Below, in pieces: positions 12,198 through 22,989 of a stretch of DNA of 64,000 nucleotides. A program made the position numbers and the translations under genes. The notes below the pieces were generated by a model. It saw nothing but the letters and a program-made list of their open reading frames with translations. It searched no databases and was not told the origin of the DNA. This stretch comes from Gambelia wislizenii (taxonomy: Eukaryota; Chordata; Lepidosauria; Squamata; Crotaphytidae), in contig JAUMIR010000001.1 of NCBI GenBank assembly GCA_030847615.1, positions 381,468,687-381,532,686 on the forward strand. The letters are read 5' to 3'. Positions within the stretch are counted from its first letter, which is position 1. Every line of letters begins with the position of its first letter.

Positions 12198-12222
12198 GCT
12201 TTTTAAAAAGCTGTTGGGTCTA
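12198..12222. repeat. Subterminal inverted repeat of Harbinger 1 (right copy)
   Basis: The sequence 'agctttttaaaaagct' plus 'gttgggtct' is the reverse complement of the left copy at about 6,560-6,585. The core is itself a palindrome, so each copy can form a small hairpin. Confidence 0.7.
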
Positions 12223-12483
12223 GAAAAAGCTGAGAACAGTTGTGTGCTCACTACCCAGTGTCCACAACAATGACCAGGTAGGGCAATGGTGGCTGCCATG
12301 CAAACACAGGCTCACAGATCACCTGCCACATCTTTCCATCTGACAACAGCCAAAGGCAGTGAGCCACCACTACAGGAAGTGTGTGACAAGGGAAGCAGAA
12401 GGACTTGATCAACAGGGGTGGGAAACTTGATCAATGTGGGGGAAACCCTGTGAATTGCACACTTTGGACAAATGTAAAGGTCC

Positions 12484-14034
12484 ATAATTTACTTTCTGCC
12501 CTCATCTTGATTCATAGCCAGGCTCCATGTGCACAGCAAAAGTTTAAAAGATGTGCATAGTCTGAGAGACCGTGGAGACAAAAGAACACTGCTGTGAATT
12601 GGTGATAATGTGCTTCAACCTGCATTATATCACCTCATTTAAACAAGCCTCAAGATGACTAGAATGTACCTGTTGGGCTTTGAAGATAACATGATGTGAG
12701 TCACTGGAACAGATGGTAATGCTCAATAAAATGGAAGGCAGCAGGCAAAGATGAAGACTGTGCTGGAGATGGTTTGATTCAATCAAGCCACAATTGGAAG
12801 ACTTGAGCAGATCAGATGATAGTGCTCTTGGTGGTCTCTCATTCACAGGATGCAACAACAAAGGTGAAAAAAACCAGCTTTGCTCTTCATCACTGAAGGC
12901 AGAAGATGTTTGAACCACAGCTCCTTCCTTTCTGACAGATTATCAAAAGTATCCCTGGGAGTGGAGCATAAAAATGAGGGGGGGAATACATTTGGGAGGA
13001 AAATAGATATAGACACTAGACTGAATTTTACTCTATGATTTGTCTAAAGTTATCTCAAAAACAATTCCACTGATGCCAACAAATCTAAATTTAGCGGAAA
13101 CAAAATATATCAGAGTCCATGGGCTCCACTGGATCTGGTGTAGGTGGGGGTGGGTGGGATAGGACCGTAAATAAGACTTTCCTGCAAACCTTTATGTGTA
13201 TATAAATGATTTCTATAAAAAACAGAGTAAATTCCAGTAGTGTAAAATAAATAATGGCAAGAGAAAAAAGGCAAAGGAAACCAAACCAAATTATAGGATT
13301 ATGTCTGTTATGAATATAACATACAGGGCTGAGAGATGTCTCATGAACCCTAAAAGGGTAGGGTGCTCAAAACACTGCAGAATTTACATTTTCATACAAT
13401 ACAGTAAAAATGCAAAGTACATTAAAGACAGTTGGAGGTAAAGAAGTCAGCAATGCAAAATAAAAGCCAGTGCTGCTGTGTGGTAAATAGTTAAGGGATT
13501 CTTATTTGCATCAAAAAGAAGGAGCTTTCAAGAAAGCAAAACTCTATAGCATGAAAAGGAGGAATCTCATAAACTTAACTGCTATGGTCCCTGTGTGGAT
13601 TTGCACTTCTTTATTGAAAATTGCCTTGAGGAATATTGCATTGTGCTGAGCAGAGCTAAATGCCTTTTCTTCAGTACTGACAACTGCTCCCCTGAAAATG
13701 TTAAGAAAACAAAAGAAAAGCCAAAAAGACTGCATGACTTCTATCAAATCTATACCAGCCTCTCAGCTAGTGAGGAGAAGAAAGGTTTCTTTTTATCTGG
13801 TAGATTGTTAACTGGCTTATTCATTGTCCTCTTTGTGTAGGAGTGATATTTCACATTGTCAATTGTTAAATAATACAAAGGATGCTTAATATTTATACAG
13901 TATATGTAATGTTCACCCTAGCTTTTTATGGGTATACAAAATACATTTATAGGTTGGGCTCTGGAGGATGGAGGTGGAAGAAATTTATTGAGTTCTTTGT
14001 TAAAGCAAACTTACCTAATTAATACCTCCTAAAC
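12484..14034. other. Unassigned sequence
   Basis: No gene or repeat family recognised. The open frames of 60-97 codons carry no known motif. Confidence 0.4.
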
Positions 14035-14035
14035 C

Positions 14036-14287
14036 AAGTTGTTGTTGTTCTTGTTATGTGCCTTCAAGTCATTTCTGACTTATGGCTCCCATAAGGCAAA
14101 CCTGCCATGGGGTTTTCTTGGCAGAATTTTTCCATAGGGGGTTTGCTCTTGCCTTTCTCTGAGACTGAGAGGGTGTGACTTGCTCAAGGTCACCCAGTGG
14201 GTTTCCATGGCTGAGTGGGGATTCAAACCCTCATCTTCCAGTGTCCTAGTCCAGCACTCAACCCACTACACCATGCTTGCTCTCAAT
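14036..14287 (-). repeat. tRNA-derived SINE, near full length
   Basis: Read on the minus strand, the head is 'gtggtgtagtgggttgagtg', then a B-box-like 'gggtttgaatcc', then the body with 'aggtcacacccagtggg'-type blocks and a tail of 'aagtcagaaatgacttg' plus (CAA)n. It is the longest copy of the family in the window. Confidence 0.75.
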
Positions 14288-14429
14288 CTGTTGTCTTCTT
14301 AGCCATCCATGGTATCTGTAGAACTCTTCTCCAGCGCCTAATGGGCTGATTTTCTTCCTGTCAGCCATTTTCACTGATCAGTTTTCACACCCTACATAGA
14401 AATCAGAAATATTATTTTTTTTAATTTAA

Positions 14430-14560
14430 AAAAAAAAATTATTTATTTATTTATTTATTTATACCCCTCTCTTCAGCCACAATGCTATCAAAGCAGCTTA
14501 CAAATTGTTTTTAAGCAATAGCAATTTACACATATACACTGCATTAAGCAGTTTCCAATG
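14430..14560 (-). repeat. L2-like LINE tail with (ATTT)n
   Basis: The (ATTT)n run at about 14,440-14,462 is followed by 'atacccctctcttcagcc', the inverted form of the LINE tail seen at 63,240. Only the 3' end is present. Confidence 0.5.
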
Positions 14561-16919
14561 TGTGTTAGCTAATTATGGCCTGGATAATTCTGCCTTTGGT
14601 GTTTAATGATAGGATATGTCCAAACCAGTAAGCAAAGTATGCATTGTTTGGTGCACTCACGTCTCTACATTTTTCCAAGTAGTTTCCCAATGAACTACTA
14701 ATGTAAAAACATTGGGAGAATGTGTACACAAAAATGCATACATTTGTAGAAATGAAGTACAAATATGTCACTTCTGCTTTCCATTTGAGACCAGGTTTTG
14801 CCCCCAGAAGGTGTTTTCAGGCAATTGGGAGCTCAAGAGGATAGAGATGTGAAGCCACAGTGGTGAGCAGTTTTCTTTAGTTTGGAGCCATTATCGGGGG
14901 GGGGGGGAGGGTATCCTAAAAAGATACCATTTTTTAAATGGGGGAGAGGTTCAGGAGCCTTTGGAGCTGCAAAAGTGGGGTTTGGGGGCCCCATGTGGTC
15001 CACTTTTTCCCACCCGTACTTTAACATCTTAGAAGTAATTAACATGTAGCAGCCTAGCAGACCTGTGGTATTAGCTTTATGAAAGCTAAGTAATTCATGA
15101 AAGCTCATGCTAAAATAAACCTATTAGTCTTAAAAGTGCCACAAGCCCCCCCCCCCATCTTCTGGCTCATCAGTTAAGTGAAGTGAGTTAAGTGAAGTGA
15201 GTTAAGTTAAGTGAAATGACTACACTATTTGCCACTCAATGTGTCAATGCTTTGTAACATGACAAACCCAATTCCAACACCACAATGCAGTTGTAGTAGA
15301 TTGCCAGGATACAGTTTTGTTTATGAATATCAGCTAATCCACATAACATTTTTACAGGAGATGAGGAAGATAAATGTATAAAGCATGAAGTATCTGGTTT
15401 GAACATCTGAAAGACTGGAATGAATGTTGACCCTACACTTCAGAAACAAGCATGAACCATAAATCCATCCTCAAAGGGGCCAGGAAACACTGGTACAGCT
15501 ATCAGACCAAATTTTCTGTTTGCTTAAAGACAATGCAATTGGAAGGATGGTTATAATGTAAATGCAGGTGTTTTCCCCATGTTCCATACCATGAAGTTGC
15601 GCTTTGACAAGTTCCAGACATATCAGGAGCTGTTTCAAAGGATTTGGGACATCATTGCAACTCCCCATAAGATGTTACAAGATTAGAACATCCCCCTTCT
15701 CCAGGACTGAGAGGTGAATAGTCTTGACACAAGGTACACATCACTTGAACTCTCTAGTGCCCTGTGTTCCACATATGCTTAGTGCTTGACTTCAGGCATT
15801 GGTATCTGTATGCTGTTGGTTTTCTGAACAGATTTTACAACAAATCACAAAGCAGAAAATTAACACATAATTTTGGGCACATGCTGCAGGACTCCTTCCT
15901 GTCCTCCAGGAGAGCAAGGGAGATGGCAACGGAAGTGAGGGCTGGCCTGCTGGGGTGGGTTCCTGAGGAAATGTGGGGCCAATCTGTTTCTTCACAGTGG
16001 AGATGGGGTAAGACAGGTATTATTCTAAAATGTTTTATTGGGCCCTACCCCTTCTTCCCCCTGTCTCAGCTCTGTATCTTCCATGGGGGTGGTAAGGACT
16101 GCCCAGGGACAGAATGGAGCAAATGCCCTGTGTCATCAGGACTGCAGGGCTCTGAGACAGGGGCAAGACAGGATCTATTGCCTGTGTCAACAAGCCCTAA
16201 GTTTCCAATGTTAAATTTAACATTTTTATTTCCTTGGAATTTGAAAGAAAGCTTAATTTGATCCCTTATTCAGTTGAAATTAGACTTTATCCCTGAATTG
16301 CTGCAAGCTATTCCTAAATGTGTGTCAGTTTTAGCAATAATTTGTTTCAAGGCTGAGCAATTTTCCCAAAAAAGCATAACATTTTAAAAGGTCACTTCTA
16401 ACTTTTGTCTTCTCAGATTACTCTGAGCCATTGTCTAGAGTCTAAAACATTCTTCAAAGACACTAGTTAATTTATGTCAATTATGGATCTTCTGTTTTCA
16501 TTAAAAATCAAATTTTTATGCCAACAGCAAAAGCTATGCTGCTAATTTTTGAGGCTGGAGTTGGCCTGCTACTTTCAAAATCTATTTTTCAGGGAAATGA
16601 TAATTTGCTTTTTAAAAGAAAACTGCAAAGAAAAATTGGTTAGTCAGCTGTTAACTATGCTAATCTCTACATTTCTGGTATCTGTTATGGGTATGGCAGG
16701 CCAATAGTATTTGATCAGTAACATTTTTCTTGGGCTAATGAGGACATTATTTTTAGAGTATAAAGTAGAAATTCATTATGGCTGTTCCCTGCTATTCAGT
16801 CTCATGTCTTCCAAATGTTATATTTTACTTCAATTTTCTGTGCTCAATAAACATAGCATAGTGTGAGCGTTGGAAACTTCAGTGGGTCTTGGAACTATTT
16901 TTTGCCCCTGTAGATAGCA
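14561..16919. other. Unassigned sequence with small simple repeats
   Basis: I see no gene. A G12 run lies near 14,897, a C12 run near 15,145, and two exact plus one degenerate 14-bp units ('gttaagtgaagtga') lie at 15,173-15,219. The longest open frame (15,764-16,261, +, 165 codons) has no recognisable domain. Confidence 0.45.
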
Positions 16920-17000
16920 CAGTGAGCCAGTGTGGTGTAATGGTTTGTGTGTTGGACTAGGACTCTGGGAGATCAGGAGATCCCTGTTCAAGCCATGAAA
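16920..17000 (+). repeat. tRNA-derived SINE head, truncated
   Basis: The sequence 'agtgtggtgtaatggtttg' with 'gttggactaggactctgg' is the 5' head of the same SINE family as at 14,036. It breaks off before the tail. Confidence 0.6.
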
Positions 17001-17567
17001 TTTACCAGGGGTGTAAACAACTGGGGGGGGTGTCAAGCCCCCTCTGGGATTTCCCAGGGGGGCAATGGCTCCTCCTGGATTTCCCAGAATTGGCAAAGCC
17101 CCCTCCAGGCAACCAGCTGTTACATGTTTGGGGGCACAATCTAAATTACCTCCAGGGATCCCTTATGACTCAGTGTCTCTGAGTAATAGAGATTAAGGAT
17201 ACCCCTCTCTCCCACTGTAATTCCTAATTGGACAATCGTTTGTCCTACAAGGCCTGAGGAACTAGAAAGGAATGAATCTGGGGAAGGCTGAGCCTGACAC
17301 AAAAGGAGACTGGCTTTTTTATTGCACAAAGAAATCTGCTGGGCAACTGAAGAGGAAAGGTTTGCTTGCTTGTTTATGCATAGATAAGAGGGGAGGGGCC
17401 AATGATTTTCTGGGGAAAATCTTTATGAGGAAACCATGGAGGAAAAGAATTGCTTGTAGGGTGGGGAAAACAGAGCTGTTGTTAAACTCCACCCATCACT
17501 GAGTCCTGGGCTCTAGAAGACCCTGGCCTGCAGCAGAAGCAGCTGTTCTTTCTAGCTAGCACTAGCA

Positions 17568-17610
<43 letters not shown>

Positions 17611-18134
17611 GGAGAGAATAATTTTTTCTGGTACCCCTGAAACAGCATTGCTCTGAGTAAGTAAAGAAGTGGGAGAGTGAATCATGGGTTGGCTGGGCAG
17701 CTGGGGTGGTAGCAATTCCAATAATCTTGCAAAAAAAGAAGGGCGAATTCTATTCCCCTTGGGCCCTGTTTTAAGGAAACAAACATTTCCATCCCAACAG
17801 CATTGTATATTTAGCCATTCAGGAGGGGTTTTTTTATGTGTGTGTGTGTGTGTGTGTGTGTAAACTACCCATTTGTGTGTGTGTGAGGGGGGAGAAGTAG
17901 GTTTTCATATGCCAAAGGAATATTTATATATCCATTCATTCTGAATTAATTAATATTATTACTGAGCCTCAAAGTGGCCTTAAAATTTTAAAATAAATAC
18001 ATTTTAAAACCTAGGAAAAGATATATGTATATGTATATGTATGTATGCATGTGTGTGTGTGTATATATATATATATGTATATATATAAAATAAAATAAAA
18101 AAACAGTCTCCTTCTCTGTTTTGTTTTTTTTTTA
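17001..18134. other. Unassigned sequence rich in dinucleotide repeats
   Basis: (TA)n lies at about 17,572-17,604 and (TG)n at 17,838-17,862. A compound (TA/TG)n tract runs about 18,022-18,100. No gene seen. Confidence 0.6.
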
Positions 18135-18135
18135 A

Positions 18136-18246
18136 ACCGAGGCTGAATGGTCATCTGTTTGCATATGCTTTGATTGTATATTCCTGCAGGGCAGGGAGTT
18201 GGACTAGATGGCCCTTGTGGTCTCTTCCAGCTCTATGATTCTATGA
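18136..18246 (+). mobile_element. CR1 LINE 3' tail
   Basis: This is the last 110 bp of CR1: 'gaggctgaatggtcatctg', 'ggagttggactagatggcc' and the terminal 'attctatga' repeat. It directly abuts an inverted L2-like tail at 18,247. Confidence 0.8.
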
Positions 18247-18870
18247 AAATAAATATTTTACAATATTAAAGCATTAAACATTTAAAATAATGACAATTTT
18301 ACACCATAAAAACATAGATGTAGGCTCAGATTATTCACCAAAGTCCTGCCGGAATGGAGAGGTTTTTGCCTGCTTCCAAAAGCACATTAAAGAGTAAGAC
18401 AGTCTTGCTTTCCCAGAAAAAGAGTTTCAGGGCACTGGAGCAGCCACTGAGAAGGTCTTCTCCCATGTTCCCACCAGGCACATCTGTGAAGATGGTGGGA
18501 CAAAAAGAAGGGCTTCCCTAGAAGCTCTCAAAGCACAGGCAGGCTCATAAGGGAGAATGCGGTGTTTCAAATAACCTGGACCCGAGCCATATAGGGTTTT
18601 ATAATTCATAATCAGTACTTTGAGTCATGCCCAGAAACAGATTGGAACCCAGTGGAGCTGTTGTAATAGGGGAGTTGTACGATCCCTGTAACCAGCCCTG
18701 GTCAACAATCTGGATACAGCTCTTTGAACCAGCTGGAGTATATAACATGTTTTCTATCCTCCTGCAGAATCCTGTTTCCATGGTTGAACTATTGGACACA
18801 ATCACCACTATGGAGAGATTTCTTGTGAAAAAGAAGAAAATATGTACTGTGCTTGGCGCTGGTGAAAGTT
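18247..18870 (-). mobile_element. L2-like LINE, C-terminal ORF2 and 3' UTR
   Basis: On the minus strand the sequence reads 'NYKTLYGSGPGYLK' and 'RILPYEPACALRASREALL', the conserved block after the L2-clade RT, followed towards 18,430 by the 'FSVAAPVPWN' block. The upstream part (18,610-18,870) is frameshifted. It is the clearest L2-like copy in the window and identifies those at 2,240, 3,838 and 28,950. Confidence 0.75.
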
Positions 18871-18873
18871 CCA

Positions 18874-18928
18874 CTCCTCTTGACTTAATATAGAAGTCTT
18901 GACAGCTCCTCTTGACTTAATATAGAAG
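18874..18928. repeat. 23-bp direct duplication
   Basis: A 23-bp unit containing 'cttgacttaatatagaag' occurs at 18,874-18,896 and 18,906-18,928, separated by 9 bp. It lies just upstream of the hAT remnant. Confidence 0.9.
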
Positions 18929-20246
18929 ATAAGTTTCAGGACCAGGCTGAGGAAGCATTATCTTCTGAAGACATGCCCTTGGGTATTTGTGTTTCTGGTG
19001 TGAAAAGAAAGCCAGAAGGATACCAGTACAAGGATTATTTTGGATTATTATATTACTTCATTTGGCACCTTGGCCTTTTCATTGAGCAGTCATAAGACTT
19101 TTTATACATCATGATTATGTATTTGTTTGACATGTAACAATAAAAAAAACTTATTTTCATTGAATATAGCATTTGATTTACAACATACATCTAGTTTTGA
19201 GTTTCTCCTTCTTGAGGTGCATACCAGTACAAGGACACCTGGAAGAGAACCTCTGATTGGCTCTCTTATGAAATGGGCAAAGATTATTGCAACATCTGTA
19301 GCACAGCAAGTGAAATGAGTGCTCCTCTTCCCAAAACCTCAAGAGACAGGGATGCATATGAAGCTTTTGTTAAGAAAGTCTTCTCAAGCTGGAAGAAAGC
19401 TCTAAAAAGATTCCATAGCCCCCAACAGTCAAATTTTCACCATGCAGCTGTTCAAGTTATGGCTGCTGTTGAAAGTGGTATAAATATTCATGTCACTTGC
19501 TCAGAAGGAAAACAGAAGCAAATGTAAGAAGCTAGAAAGGACTGCTGAAAATGTTATCCTCTGTAAAATATCTTGCCTGTCAAGTCCTTGCAGTTCATGT
19601 CCATGTTGAGGAAAGATCAAACCTTAGTAAACTCTTGCTGCTTCATGCTGATGATGTTCCCCAGCCAAGCTCATGGCTGGATCATACAAATTATAATTGG
19701 ATTTCACCAGATATTGTGAATGAGTTTCTTAAGATCATGGCTCACAATCTTCTATGTACATTAGTGAGAGATATTGAAGCAGCTGTTTGCTACAGTATAA
19801 TTGTGGATTAGACGACAGATATCACCACAAAAGAGCAGGTTTCATTTTCCTTTTGCATTGCCACAAAGGAAATGTCTATGGGGGAATTCTTTTTTGTTTT
19901 TATAAAACTGATGCTATAACTTCTAAAAGCCTTTTTGCTATTTTGAAAAGATGTAGTCTGCTGCTTTAATCTTCCTCTTGATAGGTGTTATGGTCAATGC
20001 TATGATGGAGCATCAAATGTTGGGAGAGGGAAGTTAAAGTTTCAGCTCTTCAAGATGTGGTTGATCTTCTGAGTGGGACACAAGGCAAATATTTGTGGCC
20101 CCTACTACCAGAATTGACAAAGTTGATCAAAATAACCTTAACAATACTAGTTTCAATTTGTACATCAGAAAGATCATTCTCATGCCTTCATAGAATAAAG
20201 ATCTTTCTGCAATCAAGCATAGGGCAAGCCAGGCTCAATCACGTGG

Positions 20247-21205
20247 TGTAATGATGGAGTTCCATCATGCTGCCTTAAGATGCAACTCCCATCATTCTGC
20301 TAGAGAACTATAACTCCCTTTGTCTATAAACAGAGTGTCTTGCCAGCATAGTACCAGGTAAGAAAAGGGTTAATGGGGAAGGTCTAAAGCACCAAATTCA
20401 CAGAGCTAATGAGATGACATCATTACCATAACACCATGTGACTGGACTGACCAATTACAGCTTTAAGTCCGGGAAATCTGATGAGGATTTAACTGCTTTT
20501 GTTTGAAACCAGTGTGAGAGATTGGGGAGTTTCTGGAAGATGTGAAGGAACAAAGACTGCTATGCTGGTAGAGCAAAGCCATTCCATTCTGGCTTGAGCT
20601 CCCAGCAACCTGAATAACATCTCAAGGCAACAAACTGCAAGTATTTAGTAGAGATTAGGGCCTGTTTAGTTGTGTTAGGGAATTCTTTTTAATTTCTTTA
20701 CTTTGGTTGAATGTAGCTAAATTAGCAACTGAATGTAACCTGAGTAATGTAATGCTTTGATCTTGATACTCTATATTGCTATCGCTTTAAACCTGCCTGC
20801 CTGAGGTAGGGGAGAATCCTGCCTCATGTGAACTCTTGAATACTTCTCTTGAATAAAGTAAACTTATTAATCTTCCTATACTGATGCTTACCACGTGCCT
20901 TGCTCTTGACTATGCTACTGTGAGCCTCCTCTGGGGTTAGGAGGAAGGAGTTAGTTGATTCTATAGTGGCAAGGAGTGCCACTGATTATTGTAGACTACG
21001 CAGAACTCCCCACTACGTTGTGTGTGAAAAAAGGGGGTCCCAAGGGGAAAGAACCCCCCCTGGTTTAACTCAGTGGGTGGTGGCAGTTACTGGATGATTT
21101 TGGGGTCTGTAGGGAGCATCCTGGAGTGAGGATACTCAGGACTAACCCTACAGGGAGGGCTAACCTGGGATCCTGGGAAGTGAACTCAGGTTTGGACTCA
21201 TGACA
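20247..21205 (+). mobile_element. Solo LTR 1, endogenous retrovirus or LTR retrotransposon
   Basis: The 959-bp unit starts TGTAATGA and ends TCATGACA (an inverted pair with one mismatch). It is flanked by the 5-bp duplication CGTGG at 20,242-20,246 and 21,206-21,210. Removing it restores continuity of the hAT reading frame, which independently confirms both boundaries. A polyadenylation signal AATAAA lies at 20,852-20,857, giving plus orientation. No internal genes or second LTR are present, so it arose by LTR-LTR recombination. I cannot name the family. Confidence 0.85.
20852..20857 (+). terminator. Polyadenylation signal of solo LTR 1
   Basis: A canonical AATAAA about two thirds along the LTR, where an R-region signal is expected. 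Confidence 0.6.
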
Positions 21206-21326
21206 CGTGGCTGTTCAACATGGACATAAAGAGATCAGTTTGGAGATGCATTTGAACATTATAGCTAATGAGTTCATCCAGGCAGCACCAATCAGAAAAA
21301 ATACATTCAGTGTGGAAGAATCCTAG

Positions 21327-22985
21327 AACTGCATAACCTGAATGTATTTCTTTTGCTTTGTACTTTGTTTAGTTATCTACCCTTCAGTGCTCCCTCTGGT
21401 TGGTTATACTACATTTATTTAAATTCATAAACAGAGTTTGTTGATTTTTATCTTGGGCTTCAACTTGGATGGTATATTACATGGGCCTTTGGATGGTGGG
21501 GTAGTGTATAAACTATCATAATACTAAAATTAAAATGTAATATTTTTGTTGAGTACTTCTTATTTTAATCTGGCTTTGAACACTAGGATCTGAAGGATGG
21601 TTTATAGAAATAGAAATGGAAATGGAAATATATGTATACAGTACATAAATGTAAACAAATAAGCATAGCCTCCTTGCCCAGGTTTGAGAAGGGAAACTGA
21701 GAAGTCTGCGGCCTGACTGTGTACCCTTGAGCAAGTCACACTTTCTCTCATGTTTAAAGGAAGGCACTGGCAAATCTCTTCTGAATAAATCTTGCCAAGA
21801 AAACTCTCTAGCCCTAAGTCAGAGGAAACTTACAGGCACATAACAATAACAGGAGGGACCACACAAACTGTCAAATCAAACAAAACAAGAGGACAGAAAA
21901 AATACACAAAAAAAGCCTTCACAAAAGCTCATATGCACACTTAAAAAACAGCAACAAAAAAGTAACCCAGAGAAGGTACAAAAAAGAGGGTAGCCTACCT
22001 GGTTCTCGCAATCCAACCTAGAAGTGTTCTGGCTGGACCGCTCATTGCTGCTGTATTCACAAATTGAAAACAGTGTGAGGTTTCAGACACTGGCAGTGCC
22101 GGCACCAAAACAGGATGGCCGATCCATTAATAGCTCCAGCTCATCAATAAAAAGAAACACCAGAAAAATGACAGTGGAACGCAAAAGGATGACATCATGT
22201 GATATTGGCATCCTTTTGGTTCCACTGGCACTGTTTTGGTACCACATTAGCCATATCTGATAATCTCCTATGCTAGAGACCCTAAGTGATGTTAAGATAC
22301 TTGGATGGATGAAATGAATTGTGAAAGTCATTAGATTTCTTTTTATGGACTCTAGAGTTACTACAAATATTTCATTCCTTTCTCCCCTGAAGTCCATAGA
22401 GCAGAACTGAATGGTTCTGCTAGTTCCTATATTGGCAGCTTATGTGGGATAATGCTGGATTTACCAGCTTAAAGTAATTGGGAACTCTGGCCACCAGTTA
22501 AACTCTCCAACCTAAAACCCACTTGCCACTTGGGAGGGGGGGTGCATCAATCTAATAGTGAATTGGAAGTGCATATAAATTTTCCTGATGCATGAAACTA
22601 TCAGGGTGGAGGGCCCTAAAATTCATAAATATCCAAATCTAAGGCCACCATAATCAATACCATAGGTATATACATTGATGCACATGATATACGTATGGAG
22701 AGAGAGAGAGAGAGAGGTGCTCGTTGAGACAACACTTTTGCTATAATTCAGTATGTCTTTGAAATATTATCACAATCTCATAACCTAATTCCAAGATTGA
22801 CCAGCTGCTACTTTGACTCATTCTATTCTATTTTCAGATTAAATATTTAAATTTATTCATAGCCCTCTCTGAATAAGTGCCATATGCTCAGCTGTTTTTT
22901 GTTTGTTTGTTTTTTGAAATTATGGAAGTTTGCACCTTAATATAATTCAAATTTCATTTTTAAAGTTGGTCTTTTCTTTTTTTTT
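21327..22985. other. Mostly unassigned; a SINE fragment
   Basis: About 21,700-21,862 is a plus-strand 3' fragment of the tRNA-derived SINE: 'ttgagcaagtcacactttc', later 'ggaaacttacaggcac' and an A/C-rich tail. A (GA)n run lies at 22,699-22,718. Around 22,090-22,250 two inverted copies of a 'ccaaaacag...cagtgcc' motif suggest a decayed foldback, too weak to name. Confidence 0.5.
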
Positions 22986-22989
22986 TAAA

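Larger units (their letters stand above)
6106..12483. mobile_element. Harbinger element 1 (decayed autonomous)
   Basis: This unit holds a plus-strand Myb/SANT-like gene and a minus-strand PIF/Harbinger transposase facing each other, the same plan as element 2. The left end 'ggcctgtctaaatgg' resembles other Harbinger ends in the window, and the proposed right end is 'aaatgtaaaggtcc'. These outer ends are tentative and I see no convincing 3-bp duplication. Firmer support is a subterminal inverted pair: 'agacccaacagc' followed by 'tttttaaaaagct' at about 6,560-6,585, and its complement at about 12,198-12,222. Both genes are broken, so the copy is dead. Confidence 0.6.
19270..21326 (+). pseudogene. 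hAT transposase (ZMYM1/TTF-zinc-finger type), split by a solo LTR
   Basis: This cut-and-paste transposase shows the landmarks of the vertebrate hAT group related to ZMYM1. In order they are: a TTF-like finger remnant 'YCNICSTAS', then 'AFVKKVFSSWKKALKRF', 'IMAHNLL', then 'SIIVD-stop-TTD' where VDETTD is expected (Glu to TAG at 19,808), then 'CYDGASNVGRGK'. After a large internal deletion comes the hAT dimerisation block 'TILVSICTSERSFSCLHRIK'. The LTR at 20,247-21,205 interrupts the protein right after 'LNHV'. The frame resumes at 21,211 and ends with 'FIQAAPIRKNTFSVEES' at a TAG (21,324-21,326). The stop, the internal deletion and the LTR make it dead. Confidence 0.8.

Noticed and set aside
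15173..15219. A short array of 14-bp units considered as a CRISPR-like or regulatory array.
   Set aside because: Two exact units and a partial one, with no spacers, in a vertebrate genome. Simple tandem duplication.
15764..16261. A 165-codon plus-strand open frame in otherwise empty sequence.
   Set aside because: No recognisable domain, no splice or promoter context, and composition like the flanks. Probably chance.
22090..22260. Inverted 'ccaaaacag / cagtgcc' motifs suggesting a fold-back element.
   Set aside because: Arms are short and mismatched, and I found no duplication or second copy.
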